Shown: positions 36,397-44,270 of the stretch, piece after piece
Position numbering within the stretch: position 1 is the first letter of the stretch
Layout of the letters: each line of letters starts with the position of its first letter
Assembly (NCBI RefSeq): GCF_001591805.1
Contig: NZ_BCVP01000005.1
Span: forward strand, 1 to 64,000
Source of the DNA: Neobacillus novalis NBRC 102450
Lineage (GTDB): Bacteria > Bacillota > Bacilli > Bacillales > Cytobacillaceae
Reading direction: 5' to 3'
Length of the DNA stretch: 64,000 nt
The notes under the pieces: generated by a model
What the model saw: only the letters and a program-made list of their open reading frames with translations
Told to the model about the DNA's origin: nothing
Databases searched by the model: none
Made by a program: the position numbers and the translations under genes

Positions 36397-36936
36397 ATGA
36401 GTCTATTAGATATTTATCTGCAAAAGAACGGGAAAAAACGATACGATGTATTTAAAGAAACTGGAATCAGTCAGCAAATGCTTTCAAGTGTTAATAAAAA
36501 AAGTGTCAATCATTATTCAGTCAAAACAATTCAAGCTATTGCGAAAACAGTAGAGAAAAGTGAAGGAACTGTGCTAGATGAATTAATACAATTAGAGAAG
36601 GAAAATGCTTATTTCGAAGTTTATAATGCTGAAGATTTACTATTAGCCTTTAGAAATAAGGAAGAATATATTCTAATCAAAGGCGAATACAAAAAAGAAA
36701 TGGATGAATTAGCGAAGTCACAACTTTCTGATACAGAAACATTAGGTTGGGAATTAGGGGCAGTATGGTCAGGTGGATTAGTAACTGTGTCGACAGAAGT
36801 AATTTTGCACTTAGTAGATTTATTCAGTAGTAAAGATGATGACAAAAAGAAAATTGAAAGCCAAGTTCGTAAGTATAAGTTTAAAAAAATAAATGAAAAT
36901 GAAATCTTATTGTATTTACGTCAATTAGATTATTAG
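36397..36936 (+). CDS. HTH-type (XRE-like) DNA-binding protein
   Basis: 179 residues. The N-terminal 65 residues form a helix-turn-helix (KRYDVFKETGISQQMLSSVNK, then YSVKTIQAIAKTVEKSEGTV). The rest, with a glycine-rich WELGAVWSGGLVTVSTEVILH segment near 125, may be a second domain or a short membrane-associated helix. One of few plus-strand units of the array. ATG follows AAAGGAG. Confidence 0.75.
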   Translation: MSLLDIYLQKNGKKRYDVFKETGISQQMLSSVNKKSVNHYSVKTIQAIAKTVEKSEGTVLDELIQLEKENAYFEVYNAEDLLLAFRNKEEYILIKGEYKKEMDELAKSQLSDTETLGWELGAVWSGGLVTVSTEVILHLVDLFSSKDDDKKKIESQVRKYKFKKINENEILLYLRQLDY

Positions 36937-37039
36937 GAGTTTAAGAAGAAGTGACACTGCGGGATAGTTGTTAGTAAAAGAAAAGTGACTGGAAGAAGAA
37001 TCCTGCCAACTAAAGAATGTTTAGATAGCTGGAATTACA

Positions 37040-37084
37040 AATAAATCTATCCTTGGAGAATCCCTCTTGGATGGATTTATTTGT
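37040..37084 (+). terminator. hairpin terminator after the HTH gene
   Basis: AAATAAATCTATCC and GGATGGATTTATTT pair, about 105 bases after the stop codon. Confidence 0.6.
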
Positions 37085-37107
37085 TTATTGGCTAATAAAT
37101 ATATCCC

Positions 37108-37198
37108 CGTTCTTAAACAAAACTGCCACGTTAGCTCAACAAGAAGAGGGATCGCCGTAGCGGTCCCCATCTTAAACTCTTGCACCCGTTAGCTTGAT
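37108..37198 (+). repeat. cassette-boundary site
   Basis: TTAAACAAAACTGCCACGTT then AGCTCAACAAG, hairpin GGGATCGCC/GGTCCC-like, and TTAAACTCTTGCACCCGTTA. The TTA of the right core is the stop codon of the next gene. Confidence 0.85.
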
Positions 37199-37395
37199 AA
37201 TTCTTTTTTCCATTTGCTATAAGTATAAAATAATGTAATTCCCGTAACCGCCAAAATAAATGTAATAATATCAATAGATAAAAATAATGAAAGTTTATCT
37301 GAAAGTAAAACCCATATTATTAATGTGATAACTAAAGGAACTTGCACTAAATTCCAAAGAAACTTCTTTTTATAGGACCATTTCCAATAAATCAA
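37189..37395 (-). CDS. small membrane protein, 68 aa
   Basis: Two hydrophobic segments (about 13-29 and 35-55). TTG 37395 lies ten bases after AAAGGG. Its stop codon TAA is the GTTA of the cassette site's right core, which shows how closely site and gene are joined. Confidence 0.6.
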   Translation of the reverse strand: MIYWKWSYKKKFLWNLVQVPLVITLIIWVLLSDKLSLFLSIDIITFILAVTGITLFYTYSKWKKELSS

Positions 37396-37479
37396 ACGTT
37401 ACACACCCTTTCAATATTTAATTAGCATTTCCTCTTAGTATTTCTTTTTTTATTATACCATAAATACCCAACTCGTTTT

Positions 37480-37598
37480 TTCATCTAACCTGCCAAGTTA
37501 GTTTCACAACAAAAGAAAAAGGACTTCCGAAAACAGCCCATTTGTTGTGAAACTAAAGCACCCGATAGTTGAAGTGTAATCTTTCACAACCTTAATGG
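37480..37598 (+). repeat. cassette-boundary site with 13-bp perfect stem
   Basis: TCTAACCTGCCAAGTTAGTT then TCACAACAAA ... TTTGTTGTGAAAC, and GCACCCGATAGTTGAAGTGT. GTTTCACAACAAA pairs perfectly with its complement across the loop. Confidence 0.8.
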
Positions 37599-37972
37599 AT
37601 AATGACACCATTTAAATGGGTTATACCCAGTTCCGTTTGAATTGTTTATACTTTGTGTAAACGTAACATATATAAATCGAATTAATCCCCGCTCAACAGC
37701 TTGGCATTAAGGATAAACAGTTTACGCTGAATGATATTTTGTATTTCAAATAAAATGTCCCTTAAAAATCGAGGGGCATTTTTCAGTAGGAAAAATAAAA
37801 TGTTTGCCTAATACATTTAAAGGAAATTTATCTTTAATTTTTAATATTTTGTAAAAAAGAAAATTTGTTGTGTTATTATTTAAATATACAGAAAAGTATC
37901 GAAGGTTTTTCAATCTAATGGTAAATTAATTCATAAAATTAGTACATTAAATAATATATAAGGTGGAATAAA
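37599..37972. other. intergenic stretch with a terminator-like hairpin
   Basis: AAAATGTCCCT and AGGGGCATTTTT pair at 37755-37787. No gene is seen. Confidence 0.5.
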
Positions 37973-38575
37973 ATGAGCAACTTAATAGTTAAAACTGAAA
38001 AAGGACCTTCTCTTCTCGTTTGGACGATTATATTATTTTTTAGCAGTCCCATTACACCATTTTTATTGCTTGGTCTAATACAAGATTCTATTTATCACGA
38101 CCGCCGTTCGCAATGGTTTTTCATAGCACCTCCTTCAGCCTATATTGCCTGTTTAATAGCTATAATCTGGATTCCGATAGTTTTAACGTTACATTTAATC
38201 ATTCAATACAAATATGAGTTCAAGAAAATGAAATGGGTTACGCTGTTTCTAATTTTTTTGAGCATTCCCGTTTTATTGGGAGGCATAACGAATTATTACT
38301 ATTTCGATGAAAAAGGAGTCCATTACAATTCCTTAAACACGCTCAATGAAAAAACTAATGAGTGGTCGCATCTTCAAGAAGTGAAAATAGTTTATTCAAA
38401 AAATGAAGCGACAAATGTCATCGATTTAAATGAGTATCAATTTATAACAGATGATAATAAAGTAATAACCGTACCTATCAGTGGGGAATTTAAGGCATAT
38501 GAAAATCTAATATTAGCAAAACTTAAAGAAAATAATGTAAAAGTCACAGATAATTTTGCGGAACAAAATGAATAA
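37973..38575 (+). CDS. membrane protein, 200 aa
   Basis: Three membrane segments (about 16-35, 53-78 and 86-105), then a soluble C-terminal half beginning YYYFDEKGVHYNSL that looks like a small beta domain facing one side of the membrane. ATG after AAGGTGG. Plus-strand unit. Family not recognised. Confidence 0.7.
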   Translation: MSNLIVKTEKGPSLLVWTIILFFSSPITPFLLLGLIQDSIYHDRRSQWFFIAPPSAYIACLIAIIWIPIVLTLHLIIQYKYEFKKMKWVTLFLIFLSIPVLLGGITNYYYFDEKGVHYNSLNTLNEKTNEWSHLQEVKIVYSKNEATNVIDLNEYQFITDDNKVITVPISGEFKAYENLILAKLKENNVKVTDNFAEQNE

Positions 38576-38691
38576 TCAATCCATCCTAAACGGGACTTTC
38601 CTCTAATTAGGAAACAAAATATTTTTAAATTAAAAGGGCTTGGAATCCAAGCTCTTTTCTTGTGAATTAATATGTGTTTTCTATTGCACTT

Positions 38692-38762
38692 CACTTAAAC
38701 TAACCTCCCGTTACTTTAATTAGAAAAAAAGGTGCATTCCTTTTTCAAAAGAAACCACCTTT
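38692..38762 (+). repeat. cassette-boundary site, left part
   Basis: TTAAACTAACCTCCCGTTAC then TTTAATTAG, hairpin AAAGGTGCATTCC...CACCTTT. It is paralogous to 51480-51545. Confidence 0.75.
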
Positions 38763-38784
38763 GGTTTAATAAAAAATTCAATTA

Positions 38785-38936
38785 TCATTTTTTTAAATTA
38801 TCTACTTTTTCCTCTATCCTTTTTAGACGTTCATCTCGTTTCTTTGACGATCGTACGAATAGGACAATAAGAACAATAAAAGCCACTGGTATGAGTATTG
38901 AAAATAACTGAAAAATGATGTCCCAATATTTATCAT
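38785..38936 (-). pseudogene. frameshifted copy of a 50-aa membrane protein
   Basis: Nearly identical to the intact gene at 51576-51728 but one base is missing near codon 6 (GGGACATC against GGGACCATC), so the ATG at 38936 no longer reads into the conserved frame. Confidence 0.8.
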
Positions 38937-38989
38937 TTTTTATTCCTCCACTAAATCTTTAAAAAAATTCTAACATTTATTTTAATTTT

Positions 38990-39085
38990 CATCGTTCAAG
39001 CAACTGCATCGTTACGAAGAAGAAAAGGGTAATATCGTTGTTCCAGTAAAGCCCCCGTTAGCTTAAGTACATTTCTTCACAATAT
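38990..39085 (+). repeat. cassette-boundary site
   Basis: TTCAAGCAACTGCATCGTTA then CGAAGAAGAAAAGGG, loop, and GCCCCCGTTAGCTTAAGTAC ATTTCTTCACAAT. It is paralogous to 51780-51866. Confidence 0.8.
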
Positions 39086-39184
39086 CATTTAAGTGAGTAA
39101 TAAACCTTCTAGTTATTCCGAAGAAACAATGGAAAGTAACCCCATTCATTGATAAAATAAATACATAAAATTTGGAGGTATTAT

Positions 39185-39352
39185 ATGTCAACTTTAGTTT
39201 TCCTCATTATTCTTATTCTAATAAGTATTTTTCTTATTTATCGTTATAACAAGTTGCCTAACCCTCTAATAACCTTTTTTGTCGTATTTGCAATTATGTG
39301 TATTATTTACGCATTACCAAGTATTCTGATGCTTATTTCAAAGACATTATAA
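39185..39352 (+). CDS. small membrane protein, 55 aa
   Basis: Two hydrophobic segments joined by YRYNKLPNP. ATG 39185 follows TTGGAGGTATTAT. Too short to place in a family. Confidence 0.65.
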   Translation: MSTLVFLIILILISIFLIYRYNKLPNPLITFFVVFAIMCIIYALPSILMLISKTL

Positions 39353-39401
39353 AAGTTCCTTTGTTGCACAGTAGATTTCAAATACGCATTAAGCGTTTTT
39401 T

Positions 39402-39470
39402 CCTCTTCAACTCCTATACTTGAATAACGAAATGAAAAAAGACTGCCGAAACAGTCCATTTGTTGTGATT
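39402..39470 (+). repeat. cassette-boundary site
   Basis: TTCAACTCCTATACTTGAAT, then hairpin GACTG-CCGAAA-CAGTC and TTTGTTGTGATTTAAT. The right core is degenerate. Confidence 0.6.
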
Positions 39471-39961
39471 TAATAAAGGTAATTCATCGACCTTGCAATT
39501 TCTAACATTTTTTCTTTCGGTAATCTTGAACTATTCATTTCTACATAAGTACCATCTTGTACCCAATTAAGTAAGCCACCAGTAATGGTGTCACCATTTT
39601 TATCAATTTCACCACTTTCTATCCATTTCTGAAAATAACCTTTTTTTCCATTAATATCAACTTGCTGAGAATGAGGAAAATCTTCATCGGATAATGGAAA
39701 TCCTCTTCTTAAATGAATAGCGACCATCAATTTGGTATCCTTGCTGTCCATATAATGTAGCATTATCCAAGGGGATGTTTTGGTATCTAATGTCCAATCA
39801 ATAGGTATCTTTTTGGGAGTTAACACTGTAAAGTCAACTTCCTTCGTTATTTCTGAAATAGTTTTGCTGTTGTGATTATACTTAATTTCTTTAGCCGTAC
39901 TTAACATTGGGCAACTATTTAATAGGATTATAAATATGATTAGACGAAAAAGAAGTGCCAT
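39470..39961 (-). CDS. secreted DUF4367-like protein
   Basis: 163 residues with an N-terminal signal segment (about 3-22). The mature part resembles the DUF4367/anti-sigma C-terminal type fold: VDFTVLTPKKIPIDWTL, then GGLLNWVQDGTYVEMNSSRLPKEKMLEIARSM at the end. Likely outside the membrane. No sigma gene is adjacent. Confidence 0.65.
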   Translation of the reverse strand: MALLFRLIIFIILLNSCPMLSTAKEIKYNHNSKTISEITKEVDFTVLTPKKIPIDWTLDTKTSPWIMLHYMDSKDTKLMVAIHLRRGFPLSDEDFPHSQQVDINGKKGYFQKWIESGEIDKNGDTITGGLLNWVQDGTYVEMNSSRLPKEKMLEIARSMNYLY

Positions 39962-40021
39962 TTTTTAACCTCAATTCGAATTGAATCTTCTGTCAACAGT
40001 ATCCCCATTTTGTCACTTCTT

Positions 40022-40102
40022 ATTAAACTATCCTGCTGTTACTTGAAGAAGAAAAAGGCGACCATTCTTATTGAAGAATCGCACCTGTTAGTTCAACAAG
40101 TA
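40022..40102 (+). repeat. cassette-boundary site
   Basis: TTAAACTATCCTGCTGTTAC then TTGAAGAAGAAAAAGGCGACC, TTCTTATTGAAGAATCGCAC and CTGTTAGTTCAACAAG. Confidence 0.85.
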
Positions 40103-40106
40103 AGCC

Positions 40107-40583
40107 TCATAATAGTTTGATTTCCATCTTTCTCGCTTGGGTTTTCATTCCCATAGCTTCGTAAAACTTAATCGCCTGCTCATTAAATTCCCAAACACCA
40201 AGCTCTAAACTTGTTGCACCAACCTCTTTTGTAAACTCTAAGGCTTTATTAAAAAGTAATTTTCCTAAACCTTCACCTCTAAATTTTTCTGTAACACCAA
40301 GGTCTTCCATAAAAACGTATTCCTTCTTTACCACAGTTTCTCGGTGAGCCGTTTGATACTTTCTTAAAAATGTAAATGCTATGATTTTTACATCATTTTC
40401 AATGATGTAAATTATAGAGTCCTTATCATCAACTAATGACTTAAAATAATTAAAATCTAATGTGTTATTTGTTGGATTATATTTATCTGGTCTACCCTTA
40501 ACGTGTAGGTCGTGAACCTCTTTATGTATTGGCTTTATTTTCTCAAAATGATTAAGGCTAGCAACTCTTATTTCATAATCCAT
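40107..40583 (-). CDS. GNAT-family N-acetyltransferase
   Basis: 158 residues. The acetyl-CoA loop is KFRGEGLGKLLFNKAL near 100-115, with the typical C-terminal LGVWEFNEQAIKFYEAMGMKTQARKMEIKL. The substrate is unknown. A complete single-gene unit bounded by cassette sites; its stop codon is a few bases from the right core. Confidence 0.9.
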   Translation of the reverse strand: MDYEIRVASLNHFEKIKPIHKEVHDLHVKGRPDKYNPTNNTLDFNYFKSLVDDKDSIIYIIENDVKIIAFTFLRKYQTAHRETVVKKEYVFMEDLGVTEKFRGEGLGKLLFNKALEFTKEVGATSLELGVWEFNEQAIKFYEAMGMKTQARKMEIKLL

Positions 40584-40629
40584 TTTACCCCTCCTTTTAA
40601 TTACCTAATTTTAGCATATTTTAAAGTTC

Positions 40630-40740
40630 TTATTGCACTAACCTGCCCCGTTACTTCAATAAGAAAAGATGACCGCAGCCGTTACGATCCTTGTTAAACT
40701 CTAGCCCCCGTTACTTTAAGTACATTTGTTCACAAACTTA
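40630..40740 (+). repeat. cassette-boundary site
   Basis: TTGCACTAACCTGCCCCGTT then ACTTCAATAAG, hairpin GACCGC...ACGATC, and TTAAACTCTAGCCCCCGTTA CTTTAAGTACATTTG. Confidence 0.9.
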
Positions 40741-40772
40741 TTACAGGATTGCTGCTACGTTTATTTAATCCT
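40741..40772 (+). repeat. cassette-boundary site, fragment
   Basis: AGGATTGCTGCTACGTTTAT then TTAATCC, similar to the variant at 25905. Confidence 0.5.
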
Positions 40773-40817
40773 TGAAAAAATGCATTGACCCCCATCAGAA
40801 CAGCACATCCCTAGATT

Positions 40818-41063
40818 TCATTTATTTTTATGATTAGAATTCAGTAATTCTGCCTCTATTTCTTCTTCTGACACAAATACCTCTTCATTGTTTTGGCTAT
40901 TACTTTTAGGAATTAGCAATAAAATGCCCAAGATTAACACAATTAAAATTAGACAAACAGAAATAGTATGCAACCCTTGCCCTTCCGCCACAGCAACTTG
41001 CAATACAATTGAGGCTGCCAACAGTGATAAACTAATTATTAAAAGTCCAAATAACCTGTACAT
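40818..41063 (-). CDS. small membrane protein, 81 aa
   Basis: Two membrane segments (about 5-25 and 33-52) followed by an acidic tail (NNEEVFVSEEEIEAELLNSN). ATG after AAAGGGGG. No family recognised. Confidence 0.7.
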   Translation of the reverse strand: MYRLFGLLIISLSLLAASIVLQVAVAEGQGLHTISVCLILIVLILGILLLIPKSNSQNNEEVFVSEEEIEAELLNSNHKNK

Positions 41064-41129
41064 AACATCCCCCTTTCAATTTCTAGTTAAGTCGTTATTG
41101 ATATTTTATTCTAGAAAATAATTAGTTTT

Positions 41130-41262
41130 TCCTTCAACTAACCTCACCCGTTAGCCATCCTTGAAGCCCTACTTCACCACAAAAAATGGAAGAAACTATT
41201 GTTCTTAAATGGTAGTATAGGAAGCGAATATTCCACTTGAAGAATCGCACCCGTTAGCACAG
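41130..41262 (+). repeat. cassette-boundary site, GCCATCC subtype joined to a standard right core
   Basis: TTCAACTAACCTCACCCGTT then AGCCATCCTTGAAG, CTTCACCACA, and 45 bases later CTTGAAGAATCGCACCCGTT AGC. Confidence 0.8.
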
Positions 41263-41269
41263 GTATATG

Positions 41270-41779
41270 TTAATTTAATGGGGATTCAATCTTTTCATTT
41301 AATTCCTCTGCTTGTTTCATAAAAGAATCCATATTTGCACTGATTGTTATATTTAATCCTAATCCTACCTCACGAAGTATTTCCCTCAGCTTTTCAAAAT
41401 TCTTTTTATCTTCATCAGTTACATCAGCAAAGCTATATAATTTATCATTCGGATATTGTGTTAATTTTGAATGCAGGTGCGACAATGTTTTCTTATCACT
41501 TTCTGAAAGTGTCCCTAATTGTTCCCCAGTAGTCATGCCAAGCCAAATTCCATTTAATACATCCCCCAATTCAGTTGTCACCAAATTCGGTTCTGACCAA
41601 TCATTATCAATCTGATGTGCAATTAAACCTTCTAATTCCACTAAATTATTCTGTACTTCTGTGACAAGAACTTGCTCTTTAACAAAATTCATCTTGATAA
41701 TTCCCCAAGCCACAATTGCGACGAGCAATATATTCAAACCAATTGAAATTATGAATAGCAACTTCCTTTTTTTACTCAA
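41270..41779 (-). CDS. membrane-anchored hypothetical protein, 169 aa
   Basis: One N-terminal membrane segment (about 6-28), then an extracytoplasmic helical domain with many acidic residues (LSESDKKTLSHLHSKL, DVTDEDKKNFEKLREILRE). No known family. Confidence 0.7.
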   Translation of the reverse strand: MSKKRKLLFIISIGLNILLVAIVAWGIIKMNFVKEQVLVTEVQNNLVELEGLIAHQIDNDWSEPNLVTTELGDVLNGIWLGMTTGEQLGTLSESDKKTLSHLHSKLTQYPNDKLYSFADVTDEDKKNFEKLREILREVGLGLNITISANMDSFMKQAEELNEKIESPLN

Positions 41780-41825
41780 TTTTATTCCCCCTTTAAGATG
41801 ACTTTACTATAAAACCCCATATTAC

Positions 41826-41908
41826 TTATTGAAGTATTCTGCCTGTTACTTGAAGAAGAAAAAAGCGACCTTCGTTATTGAAGTATCGCACCCGTTAATT
41901 AACTAAAG
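41826..41908 (+). repeat. cassette-boundary site
   Basis: TTGAAGTATTCTGCCTGTTA then CTTGAAGAAGAAAAAAGCGACC, TTGAAGTATCGCACCCGTTA ATTAACT. Confidence 0.85.
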
Positions 41909-41941
41909 AAAGAAGGAGAGAGCATCAATGTTGAAGTAAAA

Positions 41942-42664
41942 TCATTTGAATTTTTTTATAAAATCTCCAAGAACTTCTCCTAATTTATTTTGCTTGGTAA
42001 GCCAAATATAATGCTCAGCCCCTTTCAATTCAATGTACTTAGAAATATTAATAAGGTTTGAAATTTGTTTAATTGACCAAGATGGTCGAATATCATTTTC
42101 GGCGTAGATAAACAGAGAGGGTAATTCAAGATGTGAGATGTCTTTTAACAAGTTAGGATTTTTTATATAATGCCTCCAAGAATCAATTAGTGAACGGTGG
42201 ACAATCTTATTATCCTCGTATTCAAAGTCTGGAATTACTTCTCCCATTTCTGCTTTGTTACGATTGTAAGCGTTCTTCCAATCCCGATCATTTTGAATTC
42301 CAGTTCCAGATATAGAAACATACCCTAAGATAGAATGAGAATATATAAGAGAGTATGCAAGTCCTAAATCTGCACCCCAAGAGTGACCAATTACGACCCA
42401 CTTTTCAATCCCATATTCACATCGAATTCTTTCTATGTCTTGAAGACATATTTTTAAGTCGTACCCCTCTCCATCATAAGTGGAGCGACCACAGCCTCTT
42501 GGGTCAAACATAATAACCTTACAAAAATTTTCTATAAGAGTTGACAAAGGTTCTAAATAATTACATGTTCCAGGTCCTCCGCTGATTAAAATAACAGGGA
42601 TTCCGTCTCCCCTTTTTTTAGTCCAAAGCATAGCATTTTCTACTTCAATGAATTTTTCAACCAA
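41942..42664 (-). CDS. alpha/beta hydrolase
   Basis: 240 residues of the proline-iminopeptidase-like branch: oxyanion loop SGGPGTCNYL near 29, DPRGCGRST near 54, nucleophile elbow GHSWGADLG near 92, acid in YAENDIRPSW and the histidine in KGAEHYIWL. All catalytic parts are present. Substrate unknown; small-molecule esters, peptides or a drug are possible. TTG 42664 after AAAGGG is preferred over GTG 42673. Confidence 0.85.
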   Translation of the reverse strand: MVEKFIEVENAMLWTKKRGDGIPVILISGGPGTCNYLEPLSTLIENFCKVIMFDPRGCGRSTYDGEGYDLKICLQDIERIRCEYGIEKWVVIGHSWGADLGLAYSLIYSHSILGYVSISGTGIQNDRDWKNAYNRNKAEMGEVIPDFEYEDNKIVHRSLIDSWRHYIKNPNLLKDISHLELPSLFIYAENDIRPSWSIKQISNLINISKYIELKGAEHYIWLTKQNKLGEVLGDFIKKFK

Positions 42665-42725
42665 AAATACCACCCTTTATTACAAAGTTTTAATATATTA
42701 ATTCTACTAATATTTCTAAACCTTC

Positions 42726-42758
42726 TGCTACTAAACTGACCGATAGTTCAATACCTTA
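42726..42758 (+). repeat. cassette-boundary site, fragment ahead of the recombinase
   Basis: TGCTACTAAACTGACCGATA then GTTCAATACC. Only the left core remains. Confidence 0.6.
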
Positions 42759-42823
42759 CGTTTCCAATTCAACAATCAAGGCAATAATTCCTCCAATATA
42801 ACCGAAAAAAGGAGGATATTATT

Positions 42824-43663
42824 TTGTTATTATCAAAAACCTGGGAATTATATGAATCGGATAAAAAGATTGAAGGATTCTCCACTCAGACATTAAAAGC
42901 ATATAAGCTCCAATCTAAGCTACTTATCCAATACTTTAACGATGTAAATATTGAATTATTGACGACTGATCGGCTGAAAGAATACTTGGCAAAATCAAGC
43001 GAACACCTAAAGCCATCAAGTTTGGCTCATCGAATTCGATTTATTAAATCGATATTTCGTTGGTCACACGAGGAAGGGCATATCCCGAAAAATCCAGCTG
43101 CGAAAATCAAAGAACCTAAACAAGGAAAACGGATTCCAAAATTTTTAACAGAAAGAGAAATAGAACATTTGAGGGAAGCGTGCATTACGCCAATGGAAAA
43201 GGCATTATTTGAATTTATGTTTTCAACGGGTTGTAGAATAGGGAAAATTGTTTCTCTTGATAAAAATTGTATTAATTGGTCGAATCGATCAGCTATTGTC
43301 CTTGGAAAGGGTGATAAGGAAAGGGAGGTCTACTTTAATATACGGTGTGAAATATGGCTCAAGCGATACTTAGACCTTCGCCAGGATAAAGACCCAGCAA
43401 TTTTTGTTACTGAACGGCACCCACATAGAATGAGTATTGGACAAATGAGATATATCATAAAACGAATATCAAGTCGGGCAGGGATCAACAAAGAAATTCA
43501 TCCACACCAGCTACGCCACAGCTATGCTACACACCTATTGAACAACGGAGCTCCCATTGATGTTATTCAAAGTTTACTGGGACACGAAAAAAGCGAGACC
43601 ACCAGAATTTATGCTCAGCTAAGTGGAAGCGTTAGAAGAGAAATTTACAGAAAGTATTTTTAA
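42824..43663 (+). CDS. XerC/D-like tyrosine recombinase (candidate cassette integrase)
   Basis: 279 residues. N-terminal SAM-like core-binding domain (about 1-95) and C-terminal catalytic domain with all key residues: Arg138 in STGCRIGKI, Lys162 in LGKGDKE, His228 and Arg231 in HPHQLRHSYATHLL, His254 in LLGHEKS and the nucleophile Tyr263 in TRIYAQ. It lacks the long insert of known integron integrases. TTG 42824 lies nine bases after AAAGGAGG. It is flanked by fragments of the array site and points opposite to most units. Its substrate is inferred from location. Confidence 0.9.
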   Translation: MLLSKTWELYESDKKIEGFSTQTLKAYKLQSKLLIQYFNDVNIELLTTDRLKEYLAKSSEHLKPSSLAHRIRFIKSIFRWSHEEGHIPKNPAAKIKEPKQGKRIPKFLTEREIEHLREACITPMEKALFEFMFSTGCRIGKIVSLDKNCINWSNRSAIVLGKGDKEREVYFNIRCEIWLKRYLDLRQDKDPAIFVTERHPHRMSIGQMRYIIKRISSRAGINKEIHPHQLRHSYATHLLNNGAPIDVIQSLLGHEKSETTRIYAQLSGSVRREIYRKYF

Positions 43664-43670
43664 AAATGGA

Positions 43671-43706
43671 TGGCAAAAGGCAACGGATACTCCACTGCCT
43701 TTTCAC
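43671..43706 (+). terminator. terminator of the recombinase gene
   Basis: GGCAAAAGGCAACGG and GCCTTTT form a stem AAAAGGCA/TGCCTTTT, 10 bases beyond the stop codon. Confidence 0.65.
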
Positions 43707-43735
43707 TATCACACCCGTTAGCTTAATAAACGCCT
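43700..43735 (+). repeat. cassette-boundary site, right core
   Basis: TTTTCACTATCACACCCGTT then AGCTTAATAAACG. The left part is replaced by the recombinase terminator. Confidence 0.65.
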
Positions 43736-43926
43736 GCTGAAGCTATCATTGCTATGCTCCACACAATAAGAGTGAAAGATATTGTAAGCCAAGCAGTATT
43801 GACCGTAGTTTTTTCTTCGTTTTTTACCTTTTTCAATATAGAAACCAAATTCAAACAAAATATAACGCACAAGATAGGCATTAAAAGCCATCCTATGTAT
43901 AGAAAGGCAATAATCACATTCTCCAT
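43723..43926 (-). CDS. small membrane protein, 67 aa (paralogue of 53407-53595)
   Basis: Two membrane segments. FCLNLVSILKKVKNEEKTT and the end IVWSIAMIASAG are nearly the same as in the second copy at 53.4 kb, so the unit has been duplicated and has diverged. ATG 43926 follows GAGGAA; ATG 43962 is less likely. Confidence 0.7.
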   Translation of the reverse strand: MENVIIAFLYIGWLLMPILCVIFCLNLVSILKKVKNEEKTTVNTAWLTISFTLIVWSIAMIASAGVY

Positions 43927-43954
43927 ATTTTTCCTCATTTGTAGTTTTTTATCA

Positions 43955-44012
43955 TTGTTCAACTAAACTGCCCCGTTAATGCAATAAGAAACGTATTCCT
44001 GTTTCTACAATA
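43955..44012 (+). repeat. cassette-boundary site
   Basis: TTCAACTAAACTGCCCCGTT then AATGCAATAAG and hairpin GAAACG-TATTCCT-GTTTC. The TTA of the core is the stop codon of the next small gene. Confidence 0.75.
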
Positions 44013-44143
44013 ATTGCTAAAACCGAAGTGATGAATATACCCATTACTACATATTTCTTTGCTCTATTCTTATAATTAGAGTCCATAAAATATCTTATTA
44101 TGTAAAAGACTATAAAGATAGAAAGTATTTTAAAATAGTCCAT
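43976..44143 (-). CDS. small membrane protein, 55 aa
   Basis: Reads from ATG 44143 (after AAGGAG, eight-base spacer). Hydrophobic segments at about 4-17 and 33-52. It ends TTG CAT TAA where TAA is part of the GTTA core of the site. No family recognised. Confidence 0.65.
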   Translation of the reverse strand: MDYFKILSIFIVFYIIRYFMDSNYKNRAKKYVVMGIFITSVLAIIVETGIRFLLH

Positions 44144-44199
44144 TCAATTCACTCCTTAATATCCTTCTTGTTTCGACATTTTCCATTAAATATCCTTCT

Positions 44200-44268
44200 T
44201 TTTGTTAAACTAAACTGCCAGTTAGCTCAATAAGAAAGCCCCTCATTGCCAAAGAGGGGCTTTCTTAA
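44200..44268 (+). repeat. cassette-boundary site with terminator-like stem
   Basis: TTAAACTAAACTGCCAGTTA then GCTCAATAAG and a strong stem AAGAAAGCCCCTC/GAGGGGCTTTCTT that also terminates the gene ending at 44271. Confidence 0.8.
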
Positions 44269-44270
44269 AT

